Assembly (NCBI GenBank): GCA_006742785.1
Contig: AP019755.1
Location: 496,001-560,000 of the forward strand
DNA length: 64,000 bases
Direction: 5' to 3'
Origin: Nitrosomonas stercoris
Lineage (GTDB): Bacteria > Pseudomonadota > Gammaproteobacteria > Burkholderiales > Nitrosomonadaceae
In this document: piece after piece, positions 50,364 to 60,231 of the stretch
How the letters are laid out: every line of letters begins with the position of its first letter
Numbering within the stretch: position 1 is the stretch's first letter
Notes under the pieces: generated by a model
The model's database searches: none
Told to the model about the DNA's origin: nothing
Seen by the model: only the letters and a program-made list of their open reading frames with translations
Translations under genes and position numbers: made by a program

Positions 50364-50715
50364 TCTGGACAAGCAGGCACAGCAGCAGAACCAATCATTG
50401 CCTGCAAACGAAGCAATTCATCTTCCCAGTGCCGCAGCACTAACCTATCAGGATGGCATGACAGCACCCCGGGTTGTCGCCAAAGGACAAGGAGCCATTG
50501 CGGAAGAAATTATTCGCCGAGCACAAGAAGCGGGTGTATACGTGCACGAATCTGCGGAATTAGTGGCATTACTGATGAAGGTTGATCTGGATGAACACAT
50601 TCCGCCGGAATTGTATATTGCGGTCGCTGAGTTATTGGCGTGGCTGTATCGACTAGAAAACGGCATGGCTACGCCAACTGCGCAACCAGCCACCCAACTC
50701 AAGCCCATGCCGTGA
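50350..50715 (+). CDS. FlhB-like C-terminal domain protein (FlhX)
   Basis: The 121-residue product resembles only the cytoplasmic domain of the export-switch protein FlhB: AAALTYQDGMTAPRVVAKGQ, IIRRAQEAGVYVHESAELVA, and LDEHIPPELYIAVAELLAWL. It lacks the membrane part and the NPTH autocleavage motif. Such FlhX proteins can support substrate-specificity switching in flagellar export. It overlaps the FliK-like gene, suggesting the two proteins act together. Confidence 0.85.
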   Translation: MKNPDLDKQAQQQNQSLPANEAIHLPSAAALTYQDGMTAPRVVAKGQGAIAEEIIRRAQEAGVYVHESAELVALLMKVDLDEHIPPELYIAVAELLAWLYRLENGMATPTAQPATQLKPMP

Positions 50716-50799
50716 CATCGCTATATATTTTGCAGATGAGATGAGATGACATTGCAAATAACAGCAAAATTTATATCACGCAACTATTTGCTACAAATT

Positions 50800-51606
50800 T
50801 CAGAAATCAAACCGAGTATCAAATTTCCTTGCTTGCTGTTCCAGTTTTACGATATAGCGCTGTATCAACACCTGCACTTTTTCAGGCAAATCAAGAAATT
50901 CGCAGCTGATACGTGGACAAACATGCCCATTATCCAATATCACCGAACCAACATGTACCACCCGAATGGCTGTTTCTATTGAACCAAATAATTCCTCATC
51001 CCCTGGTAAATCAACTCGGCAATTCGGATAAACCTCCCCTACTTCCAAGGCAGTTTCTGTACCTGGCTGATCTACCAATGCCATCCCCCCACAACTAATA
51101 TCCAATAAGTTGTAAGTCACAGGAGATTCTTGGGATTCCAATAAATACATCACACAAATAGCTGGTGTAGCGATAGGAGTAATCATTCGATAAAAATTCC
51201 GGCGTTGCAAACGTCGTAGAGATTCTGGAATATCTGCGCTAAAAGCAGTGCGTCCCTCGAACTGAATTTGTCGCAAGTTACTACATTCAAATTCGATGCC
51301 AACCCGATTATGGTTAGTTGTGCAGCGAACACGACCGCGTTTAAGCACAATACGATTGAGCGCTTCATTGACACCGTAATCTATTATTAATTGCTTTTTT
51401 TGCAGATCAATTGCCAAGATGGATGAAAGAATAATGGAACGGCTACTACGTCCCAGATGCAATGAAATCAATGATTTTTCCTGCATAATTCCATCTAAAA
51501 AGAAATATATCTCCCGCTGGGAATACACATAGTAATCCTGCTCTTTGATATCTAGCTTTCTGTCAGAAGTAATCGTTCGTTCAGAAGCGGTCTGAAGTGT
51601 TGCCAT
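50800..51606 (-). CDS. ycgR: YcgR-like PilZ-domain flagellar brake protein
   Basis: YcgR binds cyclic di-GMP and slows the flagellar motor. The 268-residue product has an N-terminal YcgR domain (about 15-125) and a C-terminal PilZ domain, with the cyclic di-GMP motif RLQRRNFYR (about residues 130-138) and YNLLDISCGGMALVD (about 163-177), close to the (D/N)xSxxG consensus. It lies 31 bases after fliE in the same direction, probably the end of the fleS-fleR-fliE transcript. Confidence 0.88.
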   Translation of the reverse strand: MATLQTASERTITSDRKLDIKEQDYYVYSQREIYFFLDGIMQEKSLISLHLGRSSRSIILSSILAIDLQKKQLIIDYGVNEALNRIVLKRGRVRCTTNHNRVGIEFECSNLRQIQFEGRTAFSADIPESLRRLQRRNFYRMITPIATPAICVMYLLESQESPVTYNLLDISCGGMALVDQPGTETALEVGEVYPNCRVDLPGDEELFGSIETAIRVVHVGSVILDNGHVCPRISCEFLDLPEKVQVLIQRYIVKLEQQARKFDTRFDF

Positions 51607-51637
51607 AGCTTTCCCTATGTTTTTTATCAGATAAGTG

Positions 51638-51964
51638 CTATACCTGCATATTCATAATTTCCTGATACGCCGTCACTAATCGATTACGTACCTGGATCAT
51701 GGATTGAAAAGAAACATTGGCCTTCTGCAACGAAATCATCACGTCATGTAATTCAACATCCTGATTACCGCGTATAAATTCCTGGCTCAATTGATCTGCC
51801 GTTTGCTGCACGGTATTAGCCTGATCGACAGCTGACTTCAATAATTGGCCAAAATCCGTTTGCGGCGCAGCTGCCGCAGCGGCAGATTTAGTTCCGCCAG
51901 CAGCCAACTCTGAGGTGGCTTTAAGCTGCGCTAACATCTGATCTATTCCTGAGGTCGTATTCAT
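51638..51964 (-). CDS. fliE: Flagellar MS-ring/rod junction protein FliE
   Basis: FliE joins the MS ring to the proximal rod. The 108-residue product has an Ala-rich N-terminal region and the conserved C-terminus [20 protein letters not shown] followed by [20 protein letters not shown]. It follows fleR by 21 bases, and is divergent from fliF by way of the two-component genes, the usual polar and peritrichous arrangement in betaproteobacteria. Confidence 0.95.
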   Translation of the reverse strand: MNTTSGIDQMLAQLKATSELAAGGTKSAAAAAAPQTDFGQLLKSAVDQANTVQQTADQLSQEFIRGNQDVELHDVMISLQKANVSFQSMIQVRNRLVTAYQEIMNMQV

Positions 51965-51985
51965 ATTTTCTATTGTTTATAAAAT

Positions 51986-53311
51986 TTAGCATTCAGCATG
52001 CTGATATTGTCGTAATTTGTACCGTAATGTACGCTCAGAAATACCGAGCTTTTGTACTGCTAATTTGCGTGAACCATTCACCGCCGCCAACGTTCGCAAA
52101 ATATGGTTGCGCTCCAATGTTTTCATATCGCATAACAAAGGCTCCTCTGTTTCCCAATCTATCATCTGCTCATCTGCCAATGATGTCTGGCTCTCTGGTA
52201 ATTCTGGTAGATTCAAATGCGCTGGCTCAATAGCCCCCCCCGCCAGAATCATAGCTCGTTGTATAACATTCTGTAGCTCTCGCACATTTCCCGGCCAGGT
52301 ATGCTGTTCCAAGCAACGTATGGATGATTTTGTCAGCGTACAGCCAGGCTGAGTGGACTTATCCAGAATAGATTGCGCCAGCGGCACAATATCTTGCGGC
52401 CGTTCGCGCAGTGGTGGAATCTCCAGCGGAAAAACATTTAATCGATAAAACAAATCCTCTCTAAACTGTCCTGCTTGTACATGCACCTGCATATCTCGGT
52501 TAGAAGTTGCAATCAGACGAATATCCAATGACACTGGTTTGCTCCCACCCACGCGTTCTACTTCGCGCTCTTGCAACACGCGTAACAATTTCGCCTGTAA
52601 TTCCAGTGGCATTTCCGAGATCTCATCCAGTAACAAAGTGCCACCATTCGCCTGCTCAAATTTTCCAGCTTGTCTCTGCAACGCTCCTGTAAAAGCCCCC
52701 TTCTCGTAACCAAATAAAGTGGCTTCCAATAAACTTTCGGGGATAGCAGCACAATTAATGGCAACAAAAGGCTGAGACACACGGGATGAATGATGATGAA
52801 TAAACTGCGCCAACACTTCTTTACCGCTACCGCTTTCCCCCATCAGCATAACTGTGGCATCAGTTACTGCCACTTTTTTTGCCATAGATAGCAAGGTAAG
52901 TGTGCGAGGATCCTGCGCCACAATTGCCAACCCATCGTCATCGCTGATAGTCAGCAAATAACGCTCAACATGCGTCAATAAACTGCGAGGCTCAAATGGT
53001 TTAAGCAGATAATCACAAGCACCTGATCGCATTGCAGCCACGGCTTTGTCCACTTCACCATAAGCGGTCATCAATACCACTGGAATCCAGGGATACTGCT
53101 GCCTTACTTGCCGCAACAAGGCATAACCGTCCACAGGATGCATCTGCACATCGCTGATCACCAGTCCTATCGGATGATGACGCAACACATCAAGTGCCTC
53201 CTGCCCACTCTTGGCAGCAAAATGGGTATAGCCTTTTAATTTAAGTGTCGCGCACAAAGCCTCCAACAAATTTGGATCATCTTCCACAATTAATACGGGT
53301 AAGTTTTGCAT
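51986..53311 (-). CDS. fleR: Sigma-54 response regulator, FleR/FlrC family
   Basis: This transcription activator works with RNA polymerase sigma-54 to turn on mid-stage flagellar genes. The 441-residue product has a receiver domain with phospho-acceptor Asp54 (LVISDVQMHP), an AAA+ domain with Walker A GESGSGKEVLAQFIH, the sigma-54 contact loop GAFTGA and Walker B GGTLLLDEI, and a Fis-type helix-turn-helix (NGSRKLAVQKLGISERTLRY). It follows fleS. No clear sigma-54 promoter could be recognised upstream of fliE or fliF. Confidence 0.93.
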   Translation of the reverse strand: MQNLPVLIVEDDPNLLEALCATLKLKGYTHFAAKSGQEALDVLRHHPIGLVISDVQMHPVDGYALLRQVRQQYPWIPVVLMTAYGEVDKAVAAMRSGACDYLLKPFEPRSLLTHVERYLLTISDDDGLAIVAQDPRTLTLLSMAKKVAVTDATVMLMGESGSGKEVLAQFIHHHSSRVSQPFVAINCAAIPESLLEATLFGYEKGAFTGALQRQAGKFEQANGGTLLLDEISEMPLELQAKLLRVLQEREVERVGGSKPVSLDIRLIATSNRDMQVHVQAGQFREDLFYRLNVFPLEIPPLRERPQDIVPLAQSILDKSTQPGCTLTKSSIRCLEQHTWPGNVRELQNVIQRAMILAGGAIEPAHLNLPELPESQTSLADEQMIDWETEEPLLCDMKTLERNHILRTLAAVNGSRKLAVQKLGISERTLRYKLRQYQHAEC

Positions 53312-53396
53312 TGTTCACTATCCTTATTCATTGCCAACATCACAATAAAAAATTGTTTTGCGGTTTCCTCTGCAGCGCCATTACGCTCGTTCAAGC

Positions 53397-54617
53397 TCAT
53401 CTGGGCAAGCAAATTACAAACCGTGCTCCTACTTCTGTTGTAGCCTCTACCCAGATTTCGCCCTGCATGGATCGAATCAAATTATGTACAATCGCCAATC
53501 CCAGCCCTGTACCCTCAGTCCTGGTAGTAAAAAACGGTTCAAACACTTGTTCATGCAGCGCTGGATTAATACCTGGGCCTTCATCACTCACAACCAGCTT
53601 AACCTGATCTGCAGTTGCCTCACAAACCAGCGAGACCAAACTGCCTGCTGGCGCAATCTGCATAGCGTTGTCCAATAAATTAATCACGGCATTGCTCAGC
53701 GCATCTTGATTGACCTGCAAGCTCGCTCCCTTACTGTTATCTTCAACCACAAAACGCAGTTGACGTTGTTGCATTTGCGACGTCATAACTCGTTGCAGCT
53801 TGCGCAACCAAGCAGACAATTTCACCTTGCCGACAGAAACTGGCTCTCCCCTTACAAACTGCAACATGTTGCTGATCAAATGTTCGAGATATTGCAATCG
53901 TTCTATTGTTTTAGCGGCAAAACTGCCACGATTCTGAATATTAATCGTCTCATCAGCCAAATGTCCGGCATACAAGAGTGCTGTTGACAAGGGTGTGCGC
54001 AACTGATGTGCCAGGCCAGCTGCCACTTCACCCATTGCTGCCAAGCGCTGATTGCGGCGATTCTGTTCACGCAACGCATGCGCTTCCGTAATGTCATGCA
54101 GCAGCAAAATACTTTCCCCGGTGGTGTCTGACACACTATTTTCAATAAATACCCGGCGCACATTGACATGAATTTGGGCGGCTTCTTTTTTGATTACCCA
54201 CCATTCCCCAGCCTCATCTGTTTTTTGTAAACGCTCCTGCTTGATTTGCTGCCACGCGGCTCCTAACAAAATTTCCCCCAAAAAACGGGTTGCGGCTGGA
54301 TTCGTTCGGGTAATACACCCTTGATGATCCAGCACCACCACGCCACCTGGCAATGCTGTCAATAACTGACTCAATTGCTGAGAAAGCGTTTTCTTGGCCG
54401 CCAATTCATGTTGCAACTCCTGATTGGTACGCGCCAGTTCTTGTGTTAAGCGCGTCACTTGTTGCTGCAATTCATGGTAAATCTCGGACAGCTGATTGGA
54501 AGCCTGGTTAAACACTACAAAGGCTTGTTTCAGTTGTTCACGATTAGCCCATGATTCTGCAGTCACATCTGTTTCAACCTCTATTTTCATGGAAAGTACG
54601 CTGAACTTTGATGCCAT
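53397..54617 (-). CDS. fleS: Sensor histidine kinase, FleS/FlrB family
   Basis: This kinase phosphorylates FleR. The product has a coiled-coil N-terminus (about 35-90), a PAS-like domain (about 85-180), the phospho-acceptor His in MGEVAAGLAHQLRTPLSTAL (about residue 204), and an ATPase domain with N box INLLDNAMQIAP, DEGPGINPALHEQVFEPFFT and GTGLGLAIVHNLI. No transmembrane segment is visible, so it is cytoplasmic. The longest frame starts GTG at 54629, and GGGAG sits too close to it, so ATG 54617 was preferred. It is divergent from fliF. Confidence 0.92.
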   Translation of the reverse strand: MASKFSVLSMKIEVETDVTAESWANREQLKQAFVVFNQASNQLSEIYHELQQQVTRLTQELARTNQELQHELAAKKTLSQQLSQLLTALPGGVVVLDHQGCITRTNPAATRFLGEILLGAAWQQIKQERLQKTDEAGEWWVIKKEAAQIHVNVRRVFIENSVSDTTGESILLLHDITEAHALREQNRRNQRLAAMGEVAAGLAHQLRTPLSTALLYAGHLADETINIQNRGSFAAKTIERLQYLEHLISNMLQFVRGEPVSVGKVKLSAWLRKLQRVMTSQMQQRQLRFVVEDNSKGASLQVNQDALSNAVINLLDNAMQIAPAGSLVSLVCEATADQVKLVVSDEGPGINPALHEQVFEPFFTTRTEGTGLGLAIVHNLIRSMQGEIWVEATTEVGARFVICLPR

Positions 54618-54818
54618 GGAGCTTAGCACTCCCTTTGTTTAGCCATATCCGGAATAACACAAACAAATGTTCTTTGTTCAAGGATTCGCGTTGGTCAAAT
54701 AGCTAGATAATTCTGACATTCGTTTAATTACATTCAATAAGCATATGATTCATTACAACCAGCTCAAATATTTTTCAGACAAAACTCAGTCTGATCAACC
54801 GGGCAGGAGAAAATAGTA

Positions 54819-56471
54819 ATGGCGACTGTTCAAGAAGAAATTCAGGAAGAGAAAAAGATTTTTAGCCAACTGGAAAAAATCAAACAGCTACCTGCTTCCA
54901 AGAAAATAGGATTAATGGTAGCGGCAGCTACTGTGATCGCGCTCATTACAGGTGTATGGCTATGGAGCCAGACGCCAGATTATCGCGTGCTCTATACCAA
55001 TGTATCCGAGCAGGATGGTGGAACAATCATTGATGCGCTGCAAAAAATGAATGTTCCTTACCAATTTAGTGAAAGTGATGGCGCTATTCTCATTCCAGCC
55101 AAACAAGTGCACGAAGTTCGTCTTAATCTGGCTGGACAAGGGCTACCCAAAGGTAACACTGCGGGATTTGAGATTTTAGAGAACCACAAATTTGGCTCCA
55201 GCCAATTTCTGGAACAAATTAATTATCAACGTGCATTGGAAGGAGAACTGGCGCGTTCAATCCAATCTTTGTCTGCAGTGCAAAAAGCACGGGTGCATTT
55301 GGCAATTGCCAGGCCCAGTGTATTTGCACGCGAGCGCCAACTACCCAGCGTATCGGTACTATTGAACCTGCATCCTGGTCGAGTACTGGATGCTGAACAA
55401 GTCAATGCCATTGTGCATCTGGTATCCAGCAGCATTCCCAACCTGCCAGTCAAAAACGTTACTGTGGTTGATCAAAACGGCAATCTGCTCAGTGGCAAGA
55501 AGGATAATATGCTGGAAACCGGGCTGAATCCCGGTCAACTCAAGTATGTACAAGAAATAGAACAAAATTTTGTACAACGAATTGAATCCATTCTGGCACC
55601 TGTGACCGGTCAGGATAATGTACGTGCGCAAGTAACTGCGGACGTCGATTTTTCACGGATTGAGCGTGCCGAAGAAACTTACCGGCCTAATAATAATCCG
55701 GCGGAAGCAGCCGCTGTTCGCAGCCGGCAACAATCCGAATCTGTCACGATTTCACAACCTGATGGGGGCGTGCCTGGTGCATTATCCAATCGCCCACCTG
55801 CGCCGGCTCAGGCACCAATAGAAGAATCTCAGGACAATCAGCAGAAAACTGTGCAAACCACGCCGACTGATACACATAAGGAATCGACCACTAACTATGA
55901 AGTGGATAAAACTGTTTCGCATATCAAGCAGTCTGTTGGGCAAATTAATCGGCTATCAGCGGCAGTGGTGGTGAATTACCACACACAAACCAATCAACAA
56001 GGCAAATCAACCAGCAAACCCCTGCCCAAAAAGGAAATTGCGAAAATCACAGCACTGGTCAAACAAGCCATTGGTTTCAATGAAGCACGTGGCGACACAT
56101 TAACTGTCACCAACAGCGAATTCAGATTAAAAGAAGAAGCCCTGGAAGAACTGCCTCTCTGGAAAGATCCTGAGACTGTTTCATTGGCAAAAGACATCAG
56201 CAAACAATTACTGATTGCTGTAATCGTCTTGTTCTTCTTGCAAAAAATATTCCGACCCTTTGTAAAAAATCTGTTGCCTCCTCCCCCGCCACCCGTCACA
56301 GCATTAGTGGTTGAGCAAGATGATGAAAATGCCGAGGAAGAAGAAGCCAAACTAGAAATGGCCAAAACAATGACTTTGGAACAAAACCTGGGAAGAGCTC
56401 GATTATTAGCGATGAGTGAACCAGCCATTGTGGCTAACGTTGTCAAAGAATGGGTATCCAGCGATGAATGA
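54819..56471 (+). CDS. fliF: Flagellar MS-ring protein FliF
   Basis: FliF builds the inner-membrane ring around the export gate. The 550-residue product has two membrane helices (about 31-50 and 463-480), periplasmic ring-building motifs including LAGQGLPKGNTAGFEILENH and ARVHLAIARPSVFARERQLP, and the C-terminal FliG-binding tail LGRARLLAMSEPAIVANVVK. GCAGGAGAA precedes the start. Its last eight bases overlap fliG. It heads the fliFGHIJK operon. Confidence 0.97.
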   Translation: MATVQEEIQEEKKIFSQLEKIKQLPASKKIGLMVAAATVIALITGVWLWSQTPDYRVLYTNVSEQDGGTIIDALQKMNVPYQFSESDGAILIPAKQVHEVRLNLAGQGLPKGNTAGFEILENHKFGSSQFLEQINYQRALEGELARSIQSLSAVQKARVHLAIARPSVFARERQLPSVSVLLNLHPGRVLDAEQVNAIVHLVSSSIPNLPVKNVTVVDQNGNLLSGKKDNMLETGLNPGQLKYVQEIEQNFVQRIESILAPVTGQDNVRAQVTADVDFSRIERAEETYRPNNNPAEAAAVRSRQQSESVTISQPDGGVPGALSNRPPAPAQAPIEESQDNQQKTVQTTPTDTHKESTTNYEVDKTVSHIKQSVGQINRLSAAVVVNYHTQTNQQGKSTSKPLPKKEIAKITALVKQAIGFNEARGDTLTVTNSEFRLKEEALEELPLWKDPETVSLAKDISKQLLIAVIVLFFLQKIFRPFVKNLLPPPPPPVTALVVEQDDENAEEEEAKLEMAKTMTLEQNLGRARLLAMSEPAIVANVVKEWVSSDE

Positions 56472-57456
56472 AGAAGGAATCTTGAAAAGTGCGATCTTGC
56501 TGATGTCACTGGGGGAAGAGGAAGCTTCACAAGTATTTCGCTATCTCGGCCCTAAGGAAGTACAAAAACTGAGTGAAACCATGGTGACACTCAATGATAT
56601 CAGGCGCGAACAAATCGAGCAAGTACTGGAAGAATTTTGCGTGCGGGCTGATAACAGAACTTCACTAGGGCAGGATGGACACGACTATCTGCGCGCTGTG
56701 CTCATCAAAGCATTGGGAGAAGAAAAAGCAGCCAGCTTGCTTGATCGTATCAGCCGTAGTGATGATACCAGCGGCATTGAAAGTCTGAAATGGATGGATG
56801 CCATTGCTGCCGCAGAGCTCATCAAGAATGAACATCCGCAGATCATCGCCACCATTCTGGTCCATCTGGAACGTGATCAATCCAGTGCTATCCTGGCTCA
56901 ATTCACCGAAAGGTTACGCAACGATGTGCTCTTGCGCATTGCAACACTGGACAGTGTGCAACCTATTGCATTGCGTGAATTAAACAGCGTTCTGGGCAAA
57001 CTGCTTTCAGGCACAGACAGCATTAAGAAACCACGCATGGGCGGCGTACGTACCACCGCCGAGATATTGAACTTTATGCCTACTGCGTTGGAAAGTAATG
57101 TGATTGAAAACATCACCCAATATGATGAAGACATGGCACAGCGCATCATGGACGAGATGTTTGTCTTTGATGATCTATTGAAAGTGGATGATCAAGGCAT
57201 CCAGCTGTTACTACGAGAAATACAATCAGAATCCCTGATTACAGCCCTCAAAGGTGCGAAAGAGGAATTACGCGACAAAATTTTCAAGAATATGTCTCAG
57301 CGTGCAGCCGAAGTGCTGCGTGAAGATCTTGAAAGTAGAGGACCAGTACGTGTTTCTGAAGTAGAGCTTGAACAGAAGAAAATTCTCAAGACCCTACGTC
57401 AACTTGCCGATGATGGTCATATCGCGCTAGGTGGAGGAGACGATGGATTTATCTAA
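56464..57456 (+). CDS. fliG: Flagellar motor switch protein FliG
   Basis: FliG is the rotor protein on which the stator acts. The 330-residue product starts MNEEGILKSAILLMSLGEEE and has the middle EHPQIIATIL region, and the C-terminal domain with charged torque residues around MDEMFVFDDLLKVDDQGIQL and LREIQSESLITALKGAKEEL. A longer frame from 56416 lies inside fliF; ATG 56464 was chosen because it gives the usual N-terminus and an overlap with the fliF stop. Confidence 0.97.
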   Translation: MNEEGILKSAILLMSLGEEEASQVFRYLGPKEVQKLSETMVTLNDIRREQIEQVLEEFCVRADNRTSLGQDGHDYLRAVLIKALGEEKAASLLDRISRSDDTSGIESLKWMDAIAAAELIKNEHPQIIATILVHLERDQSSAILAQFTERLRNDVLLRIATLDSVQPIALRELNSVLGKLLSGTDSIKKPRMGGVRTTAEILNFMPTALESNVIENITQYDEDMAQRIMDEMFVFDDLLKVDDQGIQLLLREIQSESLITALKGAKEELRDKIFKNMSQRAAEVLREDLESRGPVRVSEVELEQKKILKTLRQLADDGHIALGGGDDGFI

Positions 57457-57513
57457 CACCTCCAAAAATAAGCTGTCAGCACAGCAGTCAACTTAAGGCA
57501 CAAGGAGTTAGCC

Positions 57514-58233
57514 ATGGAAGCCGCTTCCGTTATTTCAAAAGAAGAATTTTCTGCTTGGAAAAAATGGGAATTTGGATCACTGGATCCACTTAAATCCAGA
57601 AAAAAAGCAGCGCAAAGCACCAAACAACCTACTCAATCAGCTCAGCCAGCTCCACACACTGCACCTGAGCAAACAGCCAATCAGCAGGCGGAAGCAGAAA
57701 TGACCGCCTTACCCACCGCTGAGCAAATTGAACATATTTATCAGCAAGCGCGCGAAGAAGGAAAAAGAACGGGTTATCAAGAAGGATTAGAGCAAGCTAC
57801 CCAAACTGTTGCTGCAGAAATACAGCAATTGCAAACGTTAGCTAATGCATTGAGTGAAGAAATAAAAAATGTTGATCAAGCCGTAGCACAAGATTTGTTG
57901 GCATTGGCAGTTGAGTTGGCCAAGAAAATTACTGGCAAAGCGTTACAAATCAAACCGGAATTGATCTTGCCGCTAGTTGAAAAAGCAATCAGTCAGTTAC
58001 CTACTATTTCACAACCTATCCGACTGACCGTACATCCTGATGATGCAGCCCGCATTCGTGCTCATCTGGACAATCATCCAATTGCGCCCAAATGGAAAGT
58101 ACTCGAAGATATTCATATTGAACCTGGGGGCTGCCGAGTCGAATCAGGCGGTTGCGAAGTGGATGCCACTCTGGCTACCCGTTGGCAACGAACACTGGCT
58201 GCACTTGGTCACGATCAAAACTGGCTGGAATAA
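57514..58233 (+). CDS. fliH: Flagellar export regulator FliH
   Basis: FliH binds and restrains the ATPase FliI at the export gate. The 239-residue product has a disordered Gln- and Pro-rich N-terminus (about 25-65), a helical region with GXXXG-like spacing (YQQAREEGKRTGYQEGLEQA), and the C-terminal FliH/YscL domain (QPIRLTVHPDDAARIRAHL and VESGGCEVDATLATRWQ). It lies 57 bases after fliG, with CAAGGAG before the start. Confidence 0.93.
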   Translation: MEAASVISKEEFSAWKKWEFGSLDPLKSRKKAAQSTKQPTQSAQPAPHTAPEQTANQQAEAEMTALPTAEQIEHIYQQAREEGKRTGYQEGLEQATQTVAAEIQQLQTLANALSEEIKNVDQAVAQDLLALAVELAKKITGKALQIKPELILPLVEKAISQLPTISQPIRLTVHPDDAARIRAHLDNHPIAPKWKVLEDIHIEPGGCRVESGGCEVDATLATRWQRTLAALGHDQNWLE

Positions 58234-58242
58234 CGTCTATTC

Positions 58243-59649
58243 ATGACTGTTTCTGAACTCACGCATACTCAACTCTGGCGCGATTATGTACAGAATTGCC
58301 AACAACTGATTGAGCCCACCAATCCGCTACTCGTCAGTGGCACGCTAACCCGTGTAGCGGGTCTGGTGATGGAAGCGGTCGGCCTCAAATTGGCAGTAGG
58401 CACCAGCTGCATTGTGTTCTTGCCAAATGGCACCAGCGTGACAGCAGAAGTCGTTGGGTTTTCTGGAGAACGGCTGTTCCTAATGCCTTCTGGCGATATT
58501 TACGGATTAACACCTGGTGCCAAGGTAGTACCAGCTGAATATAGCGGCACAGCACCTCGTGTTGGTGCAACACAACACCCACGCCGCCGTGCAGCAGATC
58601 GCGCCAAACATATCAGCGTTGGCCCGGAACTGTTGGGACGCGTCCTCAACGGCGCGGGAGAACCATTGGATCGACTCGGAGCATTGCAATGCACGCACAA
58701 CGTACCACTGTATAGTCGTCCATTTAACCCACTAGAACGCGCGCCCATAGAAAAAATACTGGATGTGGGCGTACGCGCAATCAATACCCTGTTAAGCGTA
58801 GGGCGTGGCCAACGCATGGGATTATTTGCTGGCAGTGGTGTCGGTAAAAGTGTCTTGTTGGGCATGATGGCACGCTACACCAGTGCTGATGTAATCGTCG
58901 TCGCCCTGATTGGTGAGCGTGGTCGAGAGGTACAAGAATTTATTGAATCCATTTTGGGAGATGAAGGGCTAGCACGTTCAGTGGTAGTAGCCGCTCCAGC
59001 CGATACGTCACCTTTGATGCGCTTACATGGCGCTGCTTATGCCACAGCAATTGCCGAGTATTTTCGGGATGAAGGCAAACACGTATTGCTGATCATGGAT
59101 TCGCTGACTCGCTTTGCTATGGCACAGCGCGAGATTTCACTGGCTATTGGTGAACCGCCTGCTACTAAAGGTTATCCCCCATCCGTTTTTGCTCGCCTGC
59201 CGCAGCTGGTAGAACGTGCCGGCAATGGCCGTCGTGGTAGTGGTTCAATTACTGCGTTTTATACGGTATTGACTGAGAATGACGATCCCAACGATCCGAT
59301 TGCTGACAATGCACGTGCCATTCTCGATGGTCATATTGTGCTCTCGCGGCGATTGGCTGATGCCGGGCATTACCCGGCAATTGACATCGAATCTTCTATC
59401 AGCCGTGTCATGGCTAGTCTGGTAACGCGTGAGCAATTGAATCAGGCGCAACGTTTCAAGACACTGTATTCCCGCTACCAACGCAGCCATGATTTGATCA
59501 GCGTTGGTGCATATGTCGGTGGTACTGATCCTCAACTGGACCAAGCAATTGAGCTTTACCCTGCACTGGAATCCTTCCTGCAACAAGGCATGTTTGAACA
59601 AGAAAATTATGCAGCAAGTATGGATAAGCTGGCGGCTATCCATTTATAA
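58243..59649 (+). CDS. fliI: Flagellum-specific ATPase FliI
   Basis: FliI is the hexameric ATPase of the flagellar export apparatus. The 468-residue product has Walker [20 protein letters not shown], the catalytic Glu in [12 protein letters not shown], Walker [21 protein letters not shown], and [20 protein letters not shown]. Length is normal. It begins nine bases after the fliH stop. Confidence 0.97.
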   Translation: MTVSELTHTQLWRDYVQNCQQLIEPTNPLLVSGTLTRVAGLVMEAVGLKLAVGTSCIVFLPNGTSVTAEVVGFSGERLFLMPSGDIYGLTPGAKVVPAEYSGTAPRVGATQHPRRRAADRAKHISVGPELLGRVLNGAGEPLDRLGALQCTHNVPLYSRPFNPLERAPIEKILDVGVRAINTLLSVGRGQRMGLFAGSGVGKSVLLGMMARYTSADVIVVALIGERGREVQEFIESILGDEGLARSVVVAAPADTSPLMRLHGAAYATAIAEYFRDEGKHVLLIMDSLTRFAMAQREISLAIGEPPATKGYPPSVFARLPQLVERAGNGRRGSGSITAFYTVLTENDDPNDPIADNARAILDGHIVLSRRLADAGHYPAIDIESSISRVMASLVTREQLNQAQRFKTLYSRYQRSHDLISVGAYVGGTDPQLDQAIELYPALESFLQQGMFEQENYAASMDKLAAIHL

Positions 59650-59666
59650 AATTTATAAGCGCATAA

Positions 59667-60119
59667 ATGGCTACTTCCCATTCACTCAAACTGCTACTGG
59701 AATACGCACGCAAACAAACCGATGACGCGGCTATTGGATTAGGAAAACTCAATCTCAAGCAGCAAGAAGCCGAGAAAACATTACAGCTGCTGATTGATTA
59801 CCGCACCAACTACCAAACGCAATTTACGCAATCTGCCAGTCACGGTATTAGCCCGGTCGAATGGCGCAATTTCAAAATATTTGTTGGCAAACTGGATACA
59901 GCAATTCAAGCACAGCAAGCGCTTGTCACAACCACGCGCCAGCATGCAGCAGCCGGCAGTACGCACTATCACAAACAGCGGAAAAGAATGCAATCTTATG
60001 CCACCTTGTCGCACCGTGCTGAACTCACCCGCCAGAAGCATTTGCAACAACAAGAGCAACGACTCCTGGATGAACACACTTCACATAAATTCAGCAAGCG
60101 GCCCAAGAATTCAGAATAA
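59667..60119 (+). CDS. fliJ: Flagellar export chaperone FliJ
   Basis: FliJ is a coiled-coil protein that couples the ATPase ring to the export gate. The 150-residue product is almost entirely helical with heptad patterns, starting ATSHSLKLLLEYARKQTDDA and with EWRNFKIFVGKLDTAIQAQQ in the middle. It is recognised from length, structure and position after fliI more than from a strict motif. Confidence 0.88.
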   Translation: MATSHSLKLLLEYARKQTDDAAIGLGKLNLKQQEAEKTLQLLIDYRTNYQTQFTQSASHGISPVEWRNFKIFVGKLDTAIQAQQALVTTTRQHAAAGSTHYHKQRKRMQSYATLSHRAELTRQKHLQQQEQRLLDEHTSHKFSKRPKNSE

Positions 60120-60231
60120 TGGCACTGAATTTGCTTATATATTAATGAGAACTTGTTCAATATTTTAATCCAGGGAAATTACGTAAAACGGCACACGTTC
60201 CTGGATATTATTTTTTTAGAGATACGCACTT

